A DNA stretch of 64,000 bases from Paracamarosporium sp. OC-R06-R3 (GCA_019828545.1 JACVRA010000095.1:313305-377304); one strand, 5' to 3'; positions 1 through 13,400 are shown, numbered from the stretch's first letter. The notes: generated from the letters alone by a model not told the origin. A program made the numbers and translations.

Positions 1-1880
1 CAGGGTCAACGTCGCTTCATGCTGCAGCACTCATACGCAGTGCTCAAGGACGCATAGTCAAGTGGCGGAACGACGCAGATCTGCACTTCCATGTCAGTAG
101 GACCAATGCAGCTGCAGTTACAGACCGTGTTGATCGTGCCAATCATGCAATCCTTTCTATTACACAATGGTGGCGAGCCTTTAGTCGTGTGCATTGAGGC
201 AGTGACGACAAGTGGCGTGACGACGGAAATCTTGTCCATGGCTACGAGCCGCATGAAGCGGTCAGCGTCAGACCCAGCAAGTCCTGAAGTATCTGAATAA
301 AGATACCATGATGGGAGCGGGAAGCCCAATAACGTAACCATGGCAGGTTTGCGTTGCCAAGTTCAAGCTTCGTTTCGTTTCGCGTTTCGCCGGGTGGGGA
401 GACCTGTGACAGACAGGGTCGACCTAGTCGAGTAGCTAGATGAGCACCAAATGCTTAACAGCGATGCTATACTTCGAATTTACACGTTTTCCAAGATTTT
501 TGCTAGCTTTCTCTGCTTAGATAAAGTCGACATTCGAGAGCAGAGATGCAGCAGTGTGAAAGGGGAAATTCGGAGTAGATTGCGTTTCTTGCGTCGACGT
601 GTCAGAACATGCCCTAGCAAATATTTCCAAGGATTCGCTCGTAAATTATGTGATGATTGCGAGATTTTGACAATTGCAACTAGGAACGGGCGCACTGGTC
701 CGGCTCGCACATGGTAGCCTGCATTTCTTCGGTTAACCATCACCATGCGTCTACAAAAGTAAGACGAGTAGAGGTGAAGGTTTAAAGGATCCGGCGGCCT
801 GCTAATATTTCAGTGGTCGAGCTAGAAGAGATCGGGACGGGCGTTCCATGCTCCTTGTACCTAGGTTGTGACAGGACCACGCGCCAAGACGAGGATCCAC
901 GGGTAGGTTTCGCAGCAACTCCATCGGGACAGTTCGCGAGAAGCGTTCCTGAAAATCATCATGTGCTATGGCGAAGACGGCTTGGAGTGGGCTTCCGGGA
1001 GGAGTACGTAAGTTCGTAAACTGACTCAACAGATGCGGGCAACCCGAATCTGTTCACGACGAGCAGATCTGGTAGACGTGGGCTGGATTGTAAGTGGTCG
1101 ATTGTTTGGAGCTGCAATGCTGGTTCGTTCGTCACATCCTTTACCCGTACGCTGGAAGGAGGACGAGCGAAAACGTACGTTTTTCTGTGGGGTGGATTCC
1201 ATATCGAGTTACGAAGGATCCCTGCCGCATATGCCCAATGTGATGTATGCACGCCCCGCTCAAGGTGGACATGATTGTTTTTCACCTCACAACCATTTTG
1301 TCGCTTGGGGAGGTGAGATGCTATATGTCGGCCACGTACGAAATACAAGATCGGCAAAGAATTCTATCAAACGAGCTCCGAAATGCCGATCGTGTGCTTC
1401 ACGGCTTGCGTGAATCAGTGGCAGCAGTCTGTGCGCGAGCCCAGAAGTGCAGCTGCGTTTATCGAAAGCTTGTCATTCCGCATGCTTGGCGTGCCTTTGA
1501 TGCCTTTACTTGCATTGTGATCGGCTAGGTTGCCGACAAGCCGAGCAAAGGGACTGATGATTCTTGGATTGGCAGTGCATCAGGGTGCGAAGGAAAAGGA
1601 GCGACAAAGTCAAGTTTTGGTGGTGTGGCGGGCAGCGGGTTATCGATGGCAACTTTCGGGACGGTCCGGGGTAGGATTGGCCGACAGCTCGCTTCGGAGG
1701 GATCAGTTCTGGGAGAAAGCTCCCCATAATCAAAGCTCAGTCACAGGATGCGAGGAGCTTACTCGCACGTTGTTAGTGTTAGTGTGGTGTTTTGCGCCTC
1801 GAGAGAAAGGGTCTCGAGCAAGGCGCAACGGGAGGGTCGATCGGCGGACCGCGCGCAACGGCGACGGCGACGGCAACTGC

Positions 1881-1904
1881 AATCGCAATCGCAATCGCAA
1901 TCGC
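1881..1904. repeat. AATCGC hexanucleotide repeat, 4 copies
   Basis: Four perfect tandem AATCGC units in non-coding DNA. A short microsatellite with no visible function. Confidence 0.9.
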
Positions 1905-2411
1905 AGTGTGACGGGGGGATGCTTAGCTGCGTCGATTGCGGATGCAGGTGAGTTCGCTCACGTACATGGAGCGGGTGGAGCAAGGCGATGCAGGCAGAGG
2001 GAGCCCGGCGCCCATGGCCGGACGAAGTTTGCCAGCGGGAGATGTCTGAAGCTTGGCGAGTCTTGTTGGGTGCGGCGGCCGGTGCAGCGGCATGTTTAAA
2101 TTGGAAAGGTGGTGCCGTGGTTCACGAGTGTGACGAAGGTTGCTGGAGATTGAGGCTGCTGTGAGGCGCTAGGCCGGGTCGGGGCTGGCGTGGCGTTTGT
2201 AGGTTTGCCCACGCTAGCGCACCCCGGCATTAATGTGTGAGATGGTGGTCTTAATGGCAGTGGGCGAGAGCACCAGAGTCGCAGTCGAGAGCGAGGAAAT
2301 TGCCATCGTCGAGGCAAGCAGCAAGCGAGACGACGCGGCGAGGGACTGACTTGTCAGCGCAGCGAGCCAGGTCCGAGGGGAGAGGGGAGAGGGGAGAGGG
2401 TGAAGGGCAGC

Positions 2412-2454
2412 CAGTCAGTCAGTCAGTCAGTCAGTCAGTCAGTCAGTCAGTCAG
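2412..2454. repeat. CAGT tetranucleotide microsatellite, about 10.75 copies
   Basis: Perfect CAGT tandem array of 43 nt, directly preceded by a GGGGAGA-type purine-rich repeat (about 2379-2400). It is non-coding and likely to vary in length between strains. Confidence 0.95.
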
Positions 2455-3456
2455 CACGGGGACATGTTCGGTCGTGGCGAACATGTTTCCTTCTTTTTTT
2501 CCCCAATGGTCGCAGCAATGCCGTTTCTCAACGGCTCCAGGGCAGCGGTCGGGTCGATAAGCAGCGAGCAGGTAGAAACTTCAGGGCCCCTAGAGTCCGT
2601 GCCGCGCCCGGCACAGCTCGCGTGGGAAACATGGACCAGCCCGCAGCTTGCCCGTTGTGTCAGTCAGTCGTCGCCCTCGTCGGACTGCCACAGAAGACGG
2701 GCGTCATAGGGGGTGGCCTGGATGCGCCGTTCTGTGGCGGCTCGACGCCAGCGAAGTCTGAACATTCATCTCCCCGTGCGTGGCGGCTTTGGTGCCGTTT
2801 GCGGGCTCGCGCCAATGGCCCTGTCCAGCTGCCATGGCAATGCTGCCTCTGCCTCTGCCAGCCTCTGCCAGCCTCTGCCTGCGCCGGCGTCGCCTCCTCC
2901 GCCTGCTGGCCGTCGTGCCTCTGCCCGTCGCCCGTCATGTGCGCCGGGAGTCGCAGCCGCTGGCCGTCGTGCTGCAGCAGGCGTGCTTCAAGGCCATCGT
3001 CGGCCATGCCCCCATAGCACCGCCAGCTATAGGCAGGGCTGCCTGCATCTGCCTGCATCTCCCATGCAGCGCGGCACTCTGCTCCCTGCTGTGCCTGCAG
3101 GTTCCCCACGAATCGCCAGACATGGGCAGTCAGGCCCGCGTTTCATCCCAAGCGCGTCAATCTTTGGACACGGCCCCGAACGCCCACCCGACCCTCGGCC
3201 GCCATTGGTACCTCTGCGCTGCAGGGTGCTCCTCGCTCGTGCAGGTAGCAGAGGTAGGTTTGAGGGAGCCACACTTAGCCCAGGGCCCTGCCTATCTATT
3301 TACACGACCCCACTGCAGGGTGTCTTATGTTTGACATGCCCGCCTCCGAGTCTCATCTACCTTGCACCTAAGAAACTGGCCCACGGCCACTTCAAACGCC
3401 TGCCATGACACACATCGCCAATTGCATGCGCCCTGCTGCCGGCGCCTCCTCGCCCG

Positions 3457-3465
3457 TTTATATAA
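3457..3465 (+). promoter_or_regulatory. Possible TATA box of the Uds1-domain gene
   Basis: TTTATATAA lies 3 nt before an ATG (3468) and about 70 nt before the ATG chosen for the CDS (3534). If it is a real TATA box, transcription would begin after 3468, which favours the 3534 start. Position and sequence only. Confidence 0.35.
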
Positions 3466-3533
3466 CCATGGAGACCTCCTTCCTGTCCACCGTAAGTGCC
3501 CCCAGCATCACTTCGCAATTCCTCTCCCTCCAG

Positions 3534-5364
3534 ATGAATTACCAATTCCCTCGCCGGTCAAAGTCACTAAGGAACCTCAAGGCCGACGCAGAGCCCGTTG
3601 ACTCGGTTCCTCTGTTGGAAAGGACCCCTTCCATCTCCACTTCCCACTCGCAGAGCAGCACGGCATCCAAGTATCAGCTTTGGCCGTCCGCTTCGTCAAA
3701 AAGCCCCGTCGTCCAGTCACGTCCTGCCTTTGCATCCGACAGGGTCTCTGCATTGTCCATGGGGCGCTCTTCTACTTCATTGAGTGACACTGTTGTATCC
3801 CAAGAAACCGTCCCCTTCTGGCAGCGAAGCAGCTCGCTTGCTAGAAGACGAAAAGTCAGCGTGCCTGAACTGGGCAGCACCATGACAACCGTCCAGGAAA
3901 TGCCTATAGACTCGCGTAAGGATGTCCCTGCAAGCAACCACCTATCACCCGCAATCTATTAACACCCAGCAGCCACTATTCCCGGCCGACCACCCCTACG
4001 CAAACCCTCCACAGAGGTCTTCGGTCACGAAAGGTCAAGCAGCGCTCCAGGCACAAACTGGAGAGCCGGCCCCTTTGGCGATGCTCTGACATCCTGTGTC
4101 ACGGGACCTTCCCCGGCACAGGAAGAGCCGCCAATCACTCTTTCTCCCCCGGAACAGTTTAACCGCTCGGACGCCCCTGCCATTTTCGGAAAGCCACTGT
4201 CGCCAATCCTCAGTCCTGGCGTATCCACGAAGCCGACATTGAAGGTGGACACCGATGTCATTCAAGAGGACGTAGAACTCCCCCCAGAAGTTCCTCCCAA
4301 GTCACCGGCGGCAGACCGCAAGGGTTCCCCCAGCCCCCTCAAGCTCAACACCAAGTCGAGTCGATCGCAGCTCACGACCCCTGCTACAGCCACGTCTGGC
4401 GGTATGACTCCCATGAGTGCCCTCGAAAGCCGACGATCACCCAACGTAAACGGCCCGCTGCCTACACCTTTATCAGCAATCTCGAACCCGTTCAGTGCTG
4501 CTTCTCCATCGACTGCCTTTGATCATCGTGGATCCCCCAAAGTGGAAAGACGAGACCCCATCGCCTCACATAGCTCGCACAACAGGAATTTGTCCGAGTC
4601 TTCAGTAATGGACCGTGGCCGACCTGTCCGACGGGCTAGCAAGAGATCCCGAAGCCGGACAGCTTCAGAGGCAAACAACGCTGATGAACCCGTACCCGAC
4701 AACTGGCAACTTCCCAAGGGCATGCGAGTAGCAGAAGCTACAAGGCGTATGCAAGAAGCGGAAAAAGAGACCTTGTACAAGCAGGCATCCGCGCAAGCAG
4801 AAAAGTTTGAAGTCATGAACAAGCGTGATGTCTCTGCCATGTCAAGGGTAAGAAAGAATCCTCATCTAACATTCCAATATCAGATGCTGACCTTCCTGAC
4901 AGGAACTTAGAGCTCTTGATGAGCGTTGCGACTACCTCCGCAAAACCTACAAGTCTTTGCGGGCGGGTCGCCAGAAACTTCACAGCCGCATGATCTCCTA
5001 TCTTAAAAGAGGAAACACGGTCATCTTCTCGCGCGAGTCGTTGCTCAAGCAAGAAGAGGCCCTTGCTGAGCTCGATATCTCCATCGATGAGTTCATACTC
5101 AAGCTAGAGCAAGCGGAAAACCGACGGTTGCGGCTCCGCCAAAAGCTTCTAGAGCATGTAGCTGCAGCTCTAGTGTTAAATCCCGCTGCACTCCATGATG
5201 GCTCCGAAACCACCCCACCGAGGAGTCCCGTCAAAGTAGAGAGTCCGTCACGCGTCGATCGCAAGGATGTGGAGTCGATAAAAATCTACGCTGATGGCCA
5301 CGTCCTCAATCTTTTCTCCGACATCGAGCATGCCATCGGCAAAATGTGCGAACAAGCTTACTGA
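3534..5364 (+). CDS. Uds1 (up-regulated during septation) domain protein
   Basis: Three exons fit in phase: 3534-3915, 3970-4847 and 4903-5364, giving 573 aa. The first ~370 residues are a Ser/Pro-rich disordered region with basic RS-like stretches. Residues ~375-456 match the Uds1 family: LPKGMRVAEA, a run of QA..Q.E.F, then ELRALDERCDYLRKTY and LRAGRQKLHSRM. A coiled-coil C-terminal part follows (LLKQEEALAELD, LRLRQKLLEHV). Family members are linked to septation and cell-wall or cortex organisation in fission yeast and other fungi; the biochemical role is unknown. Exon 2 to 3 joining at 4848-4902 restores the domain exactly, which supports that intron. The start is uncertain: ATGs at 3405 and 3468 are also in frame, and 3492-3533 looks like a 42-nt intron, a multiple of three, so it would not change the frame. 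Confidence 0.85.
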
Positions 5365-6649
5365 GCCCGAAACGCGTTACGACCTGATTTTCCTGGACGA
5401 AAATCGAAACGAACACGAAATCCACGGCATTATTGTACATCTCTAATACTCGACCTCCAACACTTTAGCAGCAACATTAATATCTTCTTTTCATGTAGTG
5501 GTATGTCATCACGGCCGACTTATATCTTCTTCTCCCTAGGGAACTATCGCGATAGGGCCTCATTTGAGCTTGCGGATCTTACATTCTTTTTTCTCTTTCC
5601 TTTCTTCTTTCCGCAATGAAGCGTTGCTTTCTTTTGTATTACTGCAACGAATACCCGGGAGCAGCATTCTCTTGGAAACATTTCCGCACTTCGTCTGCTC
5701 AGGAGTAAAAGGCGCACGTGGGATTGTCTGGCGAAAACAGGGTTCAACTTGGCAATGGCGTCGTTTCAGAAACTTCTATTTTGCTGCCTGGTAAGGCAGG
5801 AGGCATGCAGTTTTAGCGTATCAGAAATTCAAACATGTCCGGATCCGCAGGGGTCTGCGAGTTTACGAAACGAACGAACTTGGATGCTTATTTTTGTTCC
5901 GATGAAGCGCACAATCGTTTCGCGGAGATCTATCTGTGACGCAGGTGCTCGCCTTGTGGGGACGAGATGCACTTCAGTCCGATCGACGATTCGCACGATC
6001 AACTCGGGCGTGCCGTAGTCCAACACAATGACCTGACAAGAGGCGTCGAGTGTGGCGACGAAGCGGCACGTCTAGAAACGACGATGCCGGGAAGCGAGCA
6101 GAAGAGGGTATAGGCGCGTGGAAGAATGGCGCTAGTATGGGGTGTCTCAAGTTCTTCGCGGGAGTGTTCCCGGGGCGTTCGCCGAGCGAAGGCCACCCAG
6201 CAGGGCGCATCTTTTGCGACGACGTGCCGCAGGCGGGATCGAGGGAGGAAGTGCTAGCTTCCATCGTCTGCGCCGCAGCGAAGGATGTGCTGTGGGTGTG
6301 CCTGTCAGCCTAGTTCCACGACGGATCAGGAGGTTTCAATAAATGCACTGCTCTATACGAACTCCAAACGAGAGCGGGCCGCAGCAATATGTGCCCAGCT
6401 GTGAGGCATGAGGCGTTGTTTCATCGCGCTAACGTGCAGCCGACGCAGGTCGACGTCGTGTGGCTGGTGGCATGTGGCTGGTGATCCTGCCTGTGGCTGG
6501 TGATGGCCCGGATCAAACATCCGCCGCTCCGATTGCGGGGACCGGGCCTCCAGTCTGTATCCGCCAAATTTTTGGGCGCGACGAGTCTTTCAGCCTTCAC
6601 CATGTGAACAACGAACCACGCCGTCAACGCACCACCCTCCGCCACAACC
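5365..6649. other. Intergenic region, no supported gene
   Basis: It holds the 3' flank of the Uds1-domain gene and the promoter side of the PRPP synthetase gene. Short frames on both strands overlap one another and show no recognisable motif or splice chain. The last ~60 nt before 6650 are CA-rich, as is common in fungal 5' leaders. Confidence 0.55.
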
Positions 6650-8175
6650 ATGGCTACAAATAGCATTAAGCTTCTCACCGGCAACAGCCACCCCCAACTC
6701 GCAAATCTCGTCGCCGGCAGGTACGTGACACCGCTCCTGCACCCTGTCCTCTACTCCGCAGCGATTGCCTCATACGTCCGGCGCGCTCAAGAAATCCCGC
6801 AAACCCTCTCTTGCTGGCCTTTGGACCCCGCGCCAGATCCCGTTATATGATGCGACTGTCCTGGCCATTGCCTTTGTCCGCTTGCCGATCACAGGGCGTA
6901 ATCGGAGTTTGTTAAGCTTTGGACATGATCGCTGACCGGAGCACAGACTCGGGATCGAGCTCACCAAAATCTTGGTACTACAGTACTCCAACCAGGAGAC
7001 GTCTGTGACCATCGGCGAATCTGTGAGAGATGAAGATGGTGTGTGCGCACCCGCATCTACCCCACGTTTTACCTCCTAATACCCCAATTGCGCAACGGAA
7101 CGTTGGCACAAGCAAGACGCTGATTGGATGGCTCAGTCTTCATTATCCAGTCAACGCCTCCGGGCGATATCAACGATGCTCTGATGGAGTTGCTTATCAT
7201 GATCAACGCCTGCAAAACGGCCTCCGCGCGCCGTATCACTGCTGTGCTACCCAACTTTCCGTATGCGCGCCAGGATAAGAAGGACAAGTCACGAGCGCCC
7301 ATCACGGCGAAGCTTATGGCAAACATGCTGCAAACGGCTGGCTGCAACCATGTCATTACGATGGATCTTCATGCGAGTCAGATCCAAGGCTTCTTCAACG
7401 TTCCGGTCGACAATCTATATGCGGAGCCGAGTACTCTTAGGTGGATCAAGGACAATCTGAACGTGAAGGAGTGTGTCATTGTCAGTCCGGATGCCGGCGG
7501 TGCGAAAAGGTACGGCGTCCACCCCTGCACGCTGCGGTTTGAGCCACGGTTCCAAGATCACGCGGAAAGCTTGAGAAGCTTGTCCTCAGGCTCAAGTTGC
7601 GATGTGCGAGACAACATGATCTTGAGCTGTCAAGCCAAGCAGGCCCCAACGTTTCAAGGCTACCAAACTCGTACGCGTGCTAACGAATACACAGGGCGAC
7701 ATCGATAGCAGATGGCCTTGATCTTCCATTCGCCTTGATTCACAAGGAACGTGCGCGACCGAACGAAGTCTCCAAGATGGTTCTTGTTGGAGACGTCCGA
7801 GACCGTACTGCCATAATCGTCGACGATATGGCTGATACTTGTGGAACACTCGTGAAGGCCGCGGACGTCGTCATCCAGCATGGCGCTAAGGATGTCATTG
7901 CTATCGTCACACACGGCATTCTCAGCGGAAACGCTATTGAAGCCCTCAACGGCAGCAAGTTGAAGAAGATCGTCGTCACCAACACGGTACCCCACGAGGA
8001 GAAGAAGGAGCGCTGCGATCGCATTGAGACGATTGATATTAGCCCAACTGTAAGTAGCGCAGAACAAGAGTCCCTAGAACCAACGCTAACGTCTCGATAG
8101 CTTGCGGAAGCGTGCAGGCGTACGCACAACGGCGAGAGTGTATCTTTCCTGTTCAAGCATGCACCCGTTGATTGA
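6650..8175 (+). CDS. Ribose-phosphate pyrophosphokinase (PRPP synthetase)
   Basis: Makes 5-phosphoribosyl-1-pyrophosphate from ribose 5-phosphate and ATP for purine, pyrimidine, His, Trp and NAD synthesis in the cytosol. Five exons fit in phase: 6650-6720, 6947-7038, 7137-7509, 7695-8049 and 8101-8175, giving 321 aa, close to the ~318 aa usual for the family. Visible signatures are [12 protein letters not shown] at the N-terminus, [16 protein letters not shown], the cation-binding [11 protein letters not shown] (~residue 130), SPDAGGAKR, and the PRPP loop [10 protein letters not shown] (~residue 222), then the C-terminal [12 protein letters not shown]. The ATG sits in a good context (CCACAACC before it). 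Introns are 226, 98, 185 and 51 nt; the first is long for this window. No catalytic residue appears missing. Fungi carry several paralogues, so I give no numbered symbol. Confidence 0.95.
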
Positions 8176-8781
8176 GGCTAATGTAGATCATTCCAGGGAT
8201 AGATTGTGCTCTCTAGGTTTGCGAAACATGGCGATTGCATATTGGAGTTATTTGAATTGCTTGGCGGGGTTCTTAAACAACCTGCTTGTGGTTTTATTGA
8301 GACACGAGGTCTGCGGCTATGCGTCGGCGGCTTCCCATTTCTACGTGCAAACGTGCCTATCCGCTAGTATACCGACGATATCCGTTCGAACAGCAGATTA
8401 CGCATGGTGTTCGGTCGTAGCGTTAGCGTTATTTCCACCAGAAATGGCTGACTTTGTCGAGCTGAGATGGTACATCGCGCCCGTGCATCCACCTCGCTAC
8501 GAAGAATCGCATGACTTCTACGCTCCATCCACCTCAACGCAACGCAAGGCACCCTTGCCACCCGCAAGTCCCAAAACAACGTTTGCCCATCGCCCCCCAT
8601 CCCATCCCGACCTGTCAACCCGCCCACTAAAATAGACGCGTTTCTCGAATCATGGCGCAGCTGCGCATGAATGGCGCTATATCGGCGTCGGTCGGCGGGT
8701 CGGTCGGTCGTGCGCGGTAGGTGGGGTGGGGTCCCGCCAAAAGTTTATGTATGGACACTCACTTGGGGGTTGCGAGGTGCG

Positions 8782-8803
8782 TTTGGGTTTGGGTTTGGGT
8801 TTT
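8782..8803. repeat. TTTGGG repeat
   Basis: Between three and four tandem TTTGGG units, followed at about 8815-8841 by GGGA and GGAT runs. The unit differs from the TTAGGG telomere repeat, and the tract is far too short to suggest a telomere. Confidence 0.8.
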
Positions 8804-9028
8804 GTTTCGCGGTGGGAGGGAGGGAGGGATGGATGGATGGGCTGTAAGAGGGTGAGGTGTGGCTTTGTTCTGTTCTGTTTAGTTCGGGACGCTGGTCCTT
8901 TTATAACGAATACATCTGCAAGTGGGTGAGCGCGCGATCTTGGAGTTTACTTTCCTTTGCGTTACTATAGGCTACTATATCGTACTATGTTGTACTATAC
9001 TATTGCCATTTTCCTGTCCTCACTCGCT

Positions 9029-9050
9029 CGCTTCGCTTCGCTTCGCTTCG
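9029..9050. repeat. CTTCG pentanucleotide repeat
   Basis: About four tandem CTTCG units in non-coding DNA. Confidence 0.8.
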
Positions 9051-10471
9051 CCCTCGGAGATTATCTCGCGTGTGCCTGCTGATGCTGGTGCTGGTGCTCG
9101 CGCGAGCGAGTAAGTGGGGAACGAACGCCATGTGGGCTCGTATGCTCGCTCGCACGTGGATACCATACCGTGTTACCCGGATCGGACCGGACGGTGTGTG
9201 GTGAAACTTTGCTGTTGTGAGGGAAGGTCTGGCTGTAGAGATCATACGAGGGGGGGTATGCTTTGTCGAGGGTTTAGAGCGAGGGAGGGAGGGGAGTTCT
9301 TGTGAGGTTGGTTGGTATGTGTTGGATGGAGATGGGTGGTAGTGGTGATATGGAATATAAGAGGGTTTGCTATATAGGTATGGACGTGAGTATGGTGTCC
9401 ATCGAAGCATACGTCTCACGTGGCGTTCTCCCTCGACTCATAGTCATCAACGCGGCTTCCCTCGTTCTCGAGATCCCGGCTGTTGTCCCAGCATCTTCCG
9501 TGCGTGTATGCCTCAGGGTGGAGCGGGGTCTGGATGCCAAGGCTGGTCGGATGGCTAGTTGGGTGCCTGGTGAGGATGCCGTGTTACAGGTGCGGTGGGC
9601 TTGCGGGATGTGCCGTTGATGGGGTGAGTGCTGTGGTGGACTTCGATGTGCATGTAGAGTATGGTGGAAGCAACGCGTGCTTTGTTGTTGTGGACTGGAT
9701 GCGTGGCGATCTTGATAGCATGAGCATGGGGATGGAAGCTGGTGTAAGTGACGTGACTGGGCTTGGGGCAGAAAGTCTAGACTACGGAGATGTAACCGTG
9801 TTGATCTCTTAGGTTTCGACGGGTTAGTGGTCGTGTTTGATGTTGATGGGTTCGGATGGAGCGAGTTGGGAAATGGGTACGAGATTGTGGCATGAGACTG
9901 GAAGTGGGCGGTGGGAGAATTGGCATGCATTTGTACTCGAGGGCGAAATTGGAAAGCATAATCGGTGTTCAAGGAAACTCTTCATGAGCTGGTCCAAGGT
10001 AGTGGTGGGGCCGAGAACAGTGACTACTTTGGTGTTTGCTTCACTGTGGCATTGATCATTCGTTTACCAATATGCAACTTAGCATGCCCAGCTACAGCAC
10101 TAAACATCACAGATATGCCTTTTTCACACCTAGCAGAATTACTTTGTTGCGTCGTTTCTGGTGCTGCTATTGCAACGTATCGTGAGCGTGATTTCAATCG
10201 TAGAGTGTCGTTCAATGGACGTTTTGATGTGTTTACCTATAAAAATTATCCTGACCAACAGTGTGCAACAATACTCAAGATCGTGTTACCATGAAGCGGT
10301 GTCGTAATACCTGATATGATCCTGAATCATCTCTTCATTTCCGCGCGTGTAGATACCTTTCGCTACCATTTAGACAAAAGTTCTGTGCGCTGGGTTCATC
10401 TAATGCTTCTTTAGAATAGGTATTGTTGACTTACTAAGATTTTTCTGCCCAAGACGATTGACCTACCTCAA

Positions 10472-13400
10472 CTACTCATCATCCAACTCAATACCACCTT
10501 CTTCCGCACTGAACCATTTATCTTCCGACTCATTCTGCTCATCATTACCAGCATCTAAATCAGCAACCTCGGGCCCGCGCTCTTTGACAACCATGCAAGC
10601 CTCCCATGCAGCTATAGTTTCTGCATGCAACCTCTTGACCCCTTCAACAACACCACCCACGTCCGTACCTCCAATCTTGACCTGACATTTGTAATTATTT
10701 CTAGCTCCACTCGTCATCTGATCCTCTTCCGCCGTGACTCTGAAGTATTGAACGTCCTTCTCGATGGCAAGGATTCCTATTCTCTCCTTCGGATGTAGGC
10801 AGTCCACTCCATCCCCCAGAATACGTTCCAAGCAATCCAGGATGCCCAATTTCCTCATAAAAGCTTCACAAGAGGTGAAATCACCGTTCGAATCTACGTA
10901 TATCGCCCCAATAATGGATTCAACGACATCGGAGAGGAACTTCGGACTGTCGGTGAGAGCAAGGATATGCCACGGAAACACACCTTCATACCGCAAAGCG
11001 TAGTTGATCCGGTCTTTCGCAGAGTCATGCTGTGCGATCGCTATATCACGATTGACAATGAGTCCAGTATCAGTTGAGCGAAGGAACTGCCACAAGCATC
11101 TGTGATGCACTTCCTTGTGCATATGTGGCGGTACAGTACGCTCCTCTTCTACGGTTGTCTCGAACATTCTAAACGCCAAGAAAGATGCGTTCGTCATTGC
11201 CGTACGAATCCTATGCATCGTCACATGGTTGAGCTCAGGCGTGTGCGCGTAGAGTCGTTTACAAATGATGTGATCCAGTACGGCATCGCCCAGGAACTCC
11301 AAGCGCTCGTAAGAGCAATTCGCTAGCAGACCTTTGTAAGAAGAATGCGTCAACGCTTCCAGAAGAGCCATTTTCTTGCGGAAAGTATATCCGATAAGTC
11401 TCTCCACGATGGATAGGCTGGTTATTTCCACATCGGAAGGTATAGCGTCGTAAAGAATTTGATTCGACTCTGGAACTGGTGTCCATGACTCAAGCGGTAG
11501 TAGTGTCTGGATACATATGAAGGCTTTTGGCAAGCCTCCTATGACGTACGAAGCGCTGACGAGTGATTCAATAACATCGGCAAGAGTTTTGGACGATATC
11601 GTCGTCTTTCTTCTTTTGTTAGAGTTGGAGAGGACGTCGTTGGCATAGTGAGGTTTCCATTTCGCGCCTGCGAATCTATTTCGGATAATGAACTTGTCTA
11701 GGCCTACAGATAGGGTTGCACGGGCGAAGAACCCATTCGAGGTGATCTTGGCTAAATGATGTTTGACTTAGTGTATGCTTGAGAATAGATTATGTGGTAG
11801 ATCGTGGACATAGATATCGATGTCGAAAGAACCACGACGCTCAGCAAATCCGAGCTTGCGACTAACGATCTCAAATCTGGAGACGGAATAACCTTTACTT
11901 ACATTTCTTTCCCGAAAGAAAGCTCTCTGGCCATTTTAAATTACTGGCCATGAGATGGACTGAAGCGATAAACTTCACAATGGAGTCTCCGAAAAATTCA
12001 AGCCTGTGGTACACTCACATTAGCAAGTAGTCGCACAACTAGAGAATGTCAAATTCATCCGCCCACTAGACGCACCTTTGGTAATGAGCAACATCGCCTG
12101 TGCTCGATGACGTCAAGGCTTGGACAAGCAGGGGAAGATGTTCAATTTTGAATGAGATAGGGGCTAGAAGTTCTAGACGCAAAGAGTTGGTCGTAAGATA
12201 CGTTTCGTAGCGGTAAAGGATTGATGGGATGAGCATCGCGCACACGGAATACGAGAAAGGGAGCATTTCCACGGAGCATTCTGAAGCAGGAAATATCTCT
12301 GTTCTCGTGTAAGCATCGTTTTCTCTTTGATCTCGTGGTATCGGATAAAGGAAATCGAGCCGCTTGGGTACCCGTGTGAGATGAAGAATGGGACTTGATT
12401 TCGATGCCGGATCCAGAGAGTCGCAGTTGATGTATCTCGGGATCCAACCTCGCTCGTCTCCTTTGACCTTTACCTGACCCCAAGTGTTCAAGTCTGTTTT
12501 ACCCTGACTGATTAAATCTAGGGCTGGTACAACTGAACTTGATTCGTTATCCCACTCTAGAAGTTTGGTACGACTCCAAAGCGGCTCGGATTGATCGCTC
12601 GGGACTAGAAGCCAGAGGAAATCGTCCCGCATCCATTCCATACGTTTACCATGCACCGAAGCTAAGATTCTTCGAGTGATCTTGCGCATTGTTATGACCT
12701 TTTCGGTAGACAGTGTGGTTCGAGAAAGCCAGTGGCTCTTTACCGTAATCTTCTTGGTTTCATTCCAGAATAACGTGAAGTCGGGCAAGGCTGGTAATTC
12801 CACGGGAAGAAAAAAGGCCATGTAGAAAGGTTGTTCTTGGACCCCGTGAAATTCCAGTAAAGTCCGATGATATACGTGCAAATCTTGCTCTTGACATTGT
12901 GCAATGAAATACCAGGGATCGAGGTTAGGAGGTATCGCGGTCATCGATGTAGTTCTATCTGATTTCTGAAATTCTGCAGCTAAGACATCCTCATCCTGTT
13001 TGACGGGCAAAAGGTTATCATTGACTAGCCCGTTATTATGGAGCATTTTGTACGATTCGAAAGCTGCGTCTTTCACAGCCATGCGCTCTGTTCTCCAAAC
13101 TTTCAGACTGTGTGCTACCCTTAGGGTTGGATCGACAGAAAGTGGAAGTGTGACCTCGGCCGTAATATTGCCATCGTCTGCCTCGAGTCCAAATTGTGGT
13201 CTTGTATCCACGTACGGACCAGAGGGGAGCAGGGCGCAGAAGTGTTGTAAATGCGGTACAGCGTTATTGAGCGTAAGCAAGGCCCTATAGATGAGTAAGC
13301 CAATTTGCTTCAGAAGCGCAAACGTGTCAAGTCATAACAAATAAAACGCACCCTGTACTCGCAACTTTGTAAAATCGCTCGCCCACCTCCTCCACCAATT

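Larger units (their letters stand above)
1..3533. other. Gene-poor stretch, no supported gene
   Basis: I find no open frame with recognisable protein character or a consistent exon chain here. The longest plus-strand frame (about 2713-3408) is Arg/Pro/Ala/Cys-rich low complexity and overlaps a competing frame, so it looks like GC-rich composition rather than coding sequence. The stretch holds two simple repeats, listed separately. Its last part is presumably the promoter and 5' leader of the Uds1-domain gene. Confidence 0.6.
8176..10471. other. Gene-poor region with simple repeats
   Basis: This 2.3-kb gap lies between the PRPP synthetase and the 3' end of the convergent Dicer-like gene. It holds several purine/pyrimidine-skewed simple repeats. 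A 200-aa minus-strand frame (9370-9972) is His/Ser/Pro/Thr-rich low complexity without a recognised domain, and I do not call it a gene. Confidence 0.55.

Noticed and set aside
2400..3408. Overlapping plus-strand frames of ~205 and 231 aa
   Set aside because: Two competing frames over the same GC-rich DNA, one starting in a microsatellite; compositions are Cys/Arg/Pro/Ala-rich and unlike real proteins here.
8782..8803. G-rich TTTGGG repeat as a telomere or interstitial telomere
   Set aside because: The unit is not TTAGGG and the tract is under four copies.
9370..9972. A 200-aa minus-strand open frame
   Set aside because: Low-complexity His/Ser/Pro/Thr sequence opposite a GT-rich, AC-poor strand; no domain, no splice context.
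11752..11902. Minus-strand codons reading [12 protein letters not shown], resembling a Dicer segment
   Set aside because: Reaching them needs a frame that does not match either neighbouring exon, and the frame ends in a stop. Skipping the region as a 151-nt intron restores [14 protein letters not shown], the expected family sequence.
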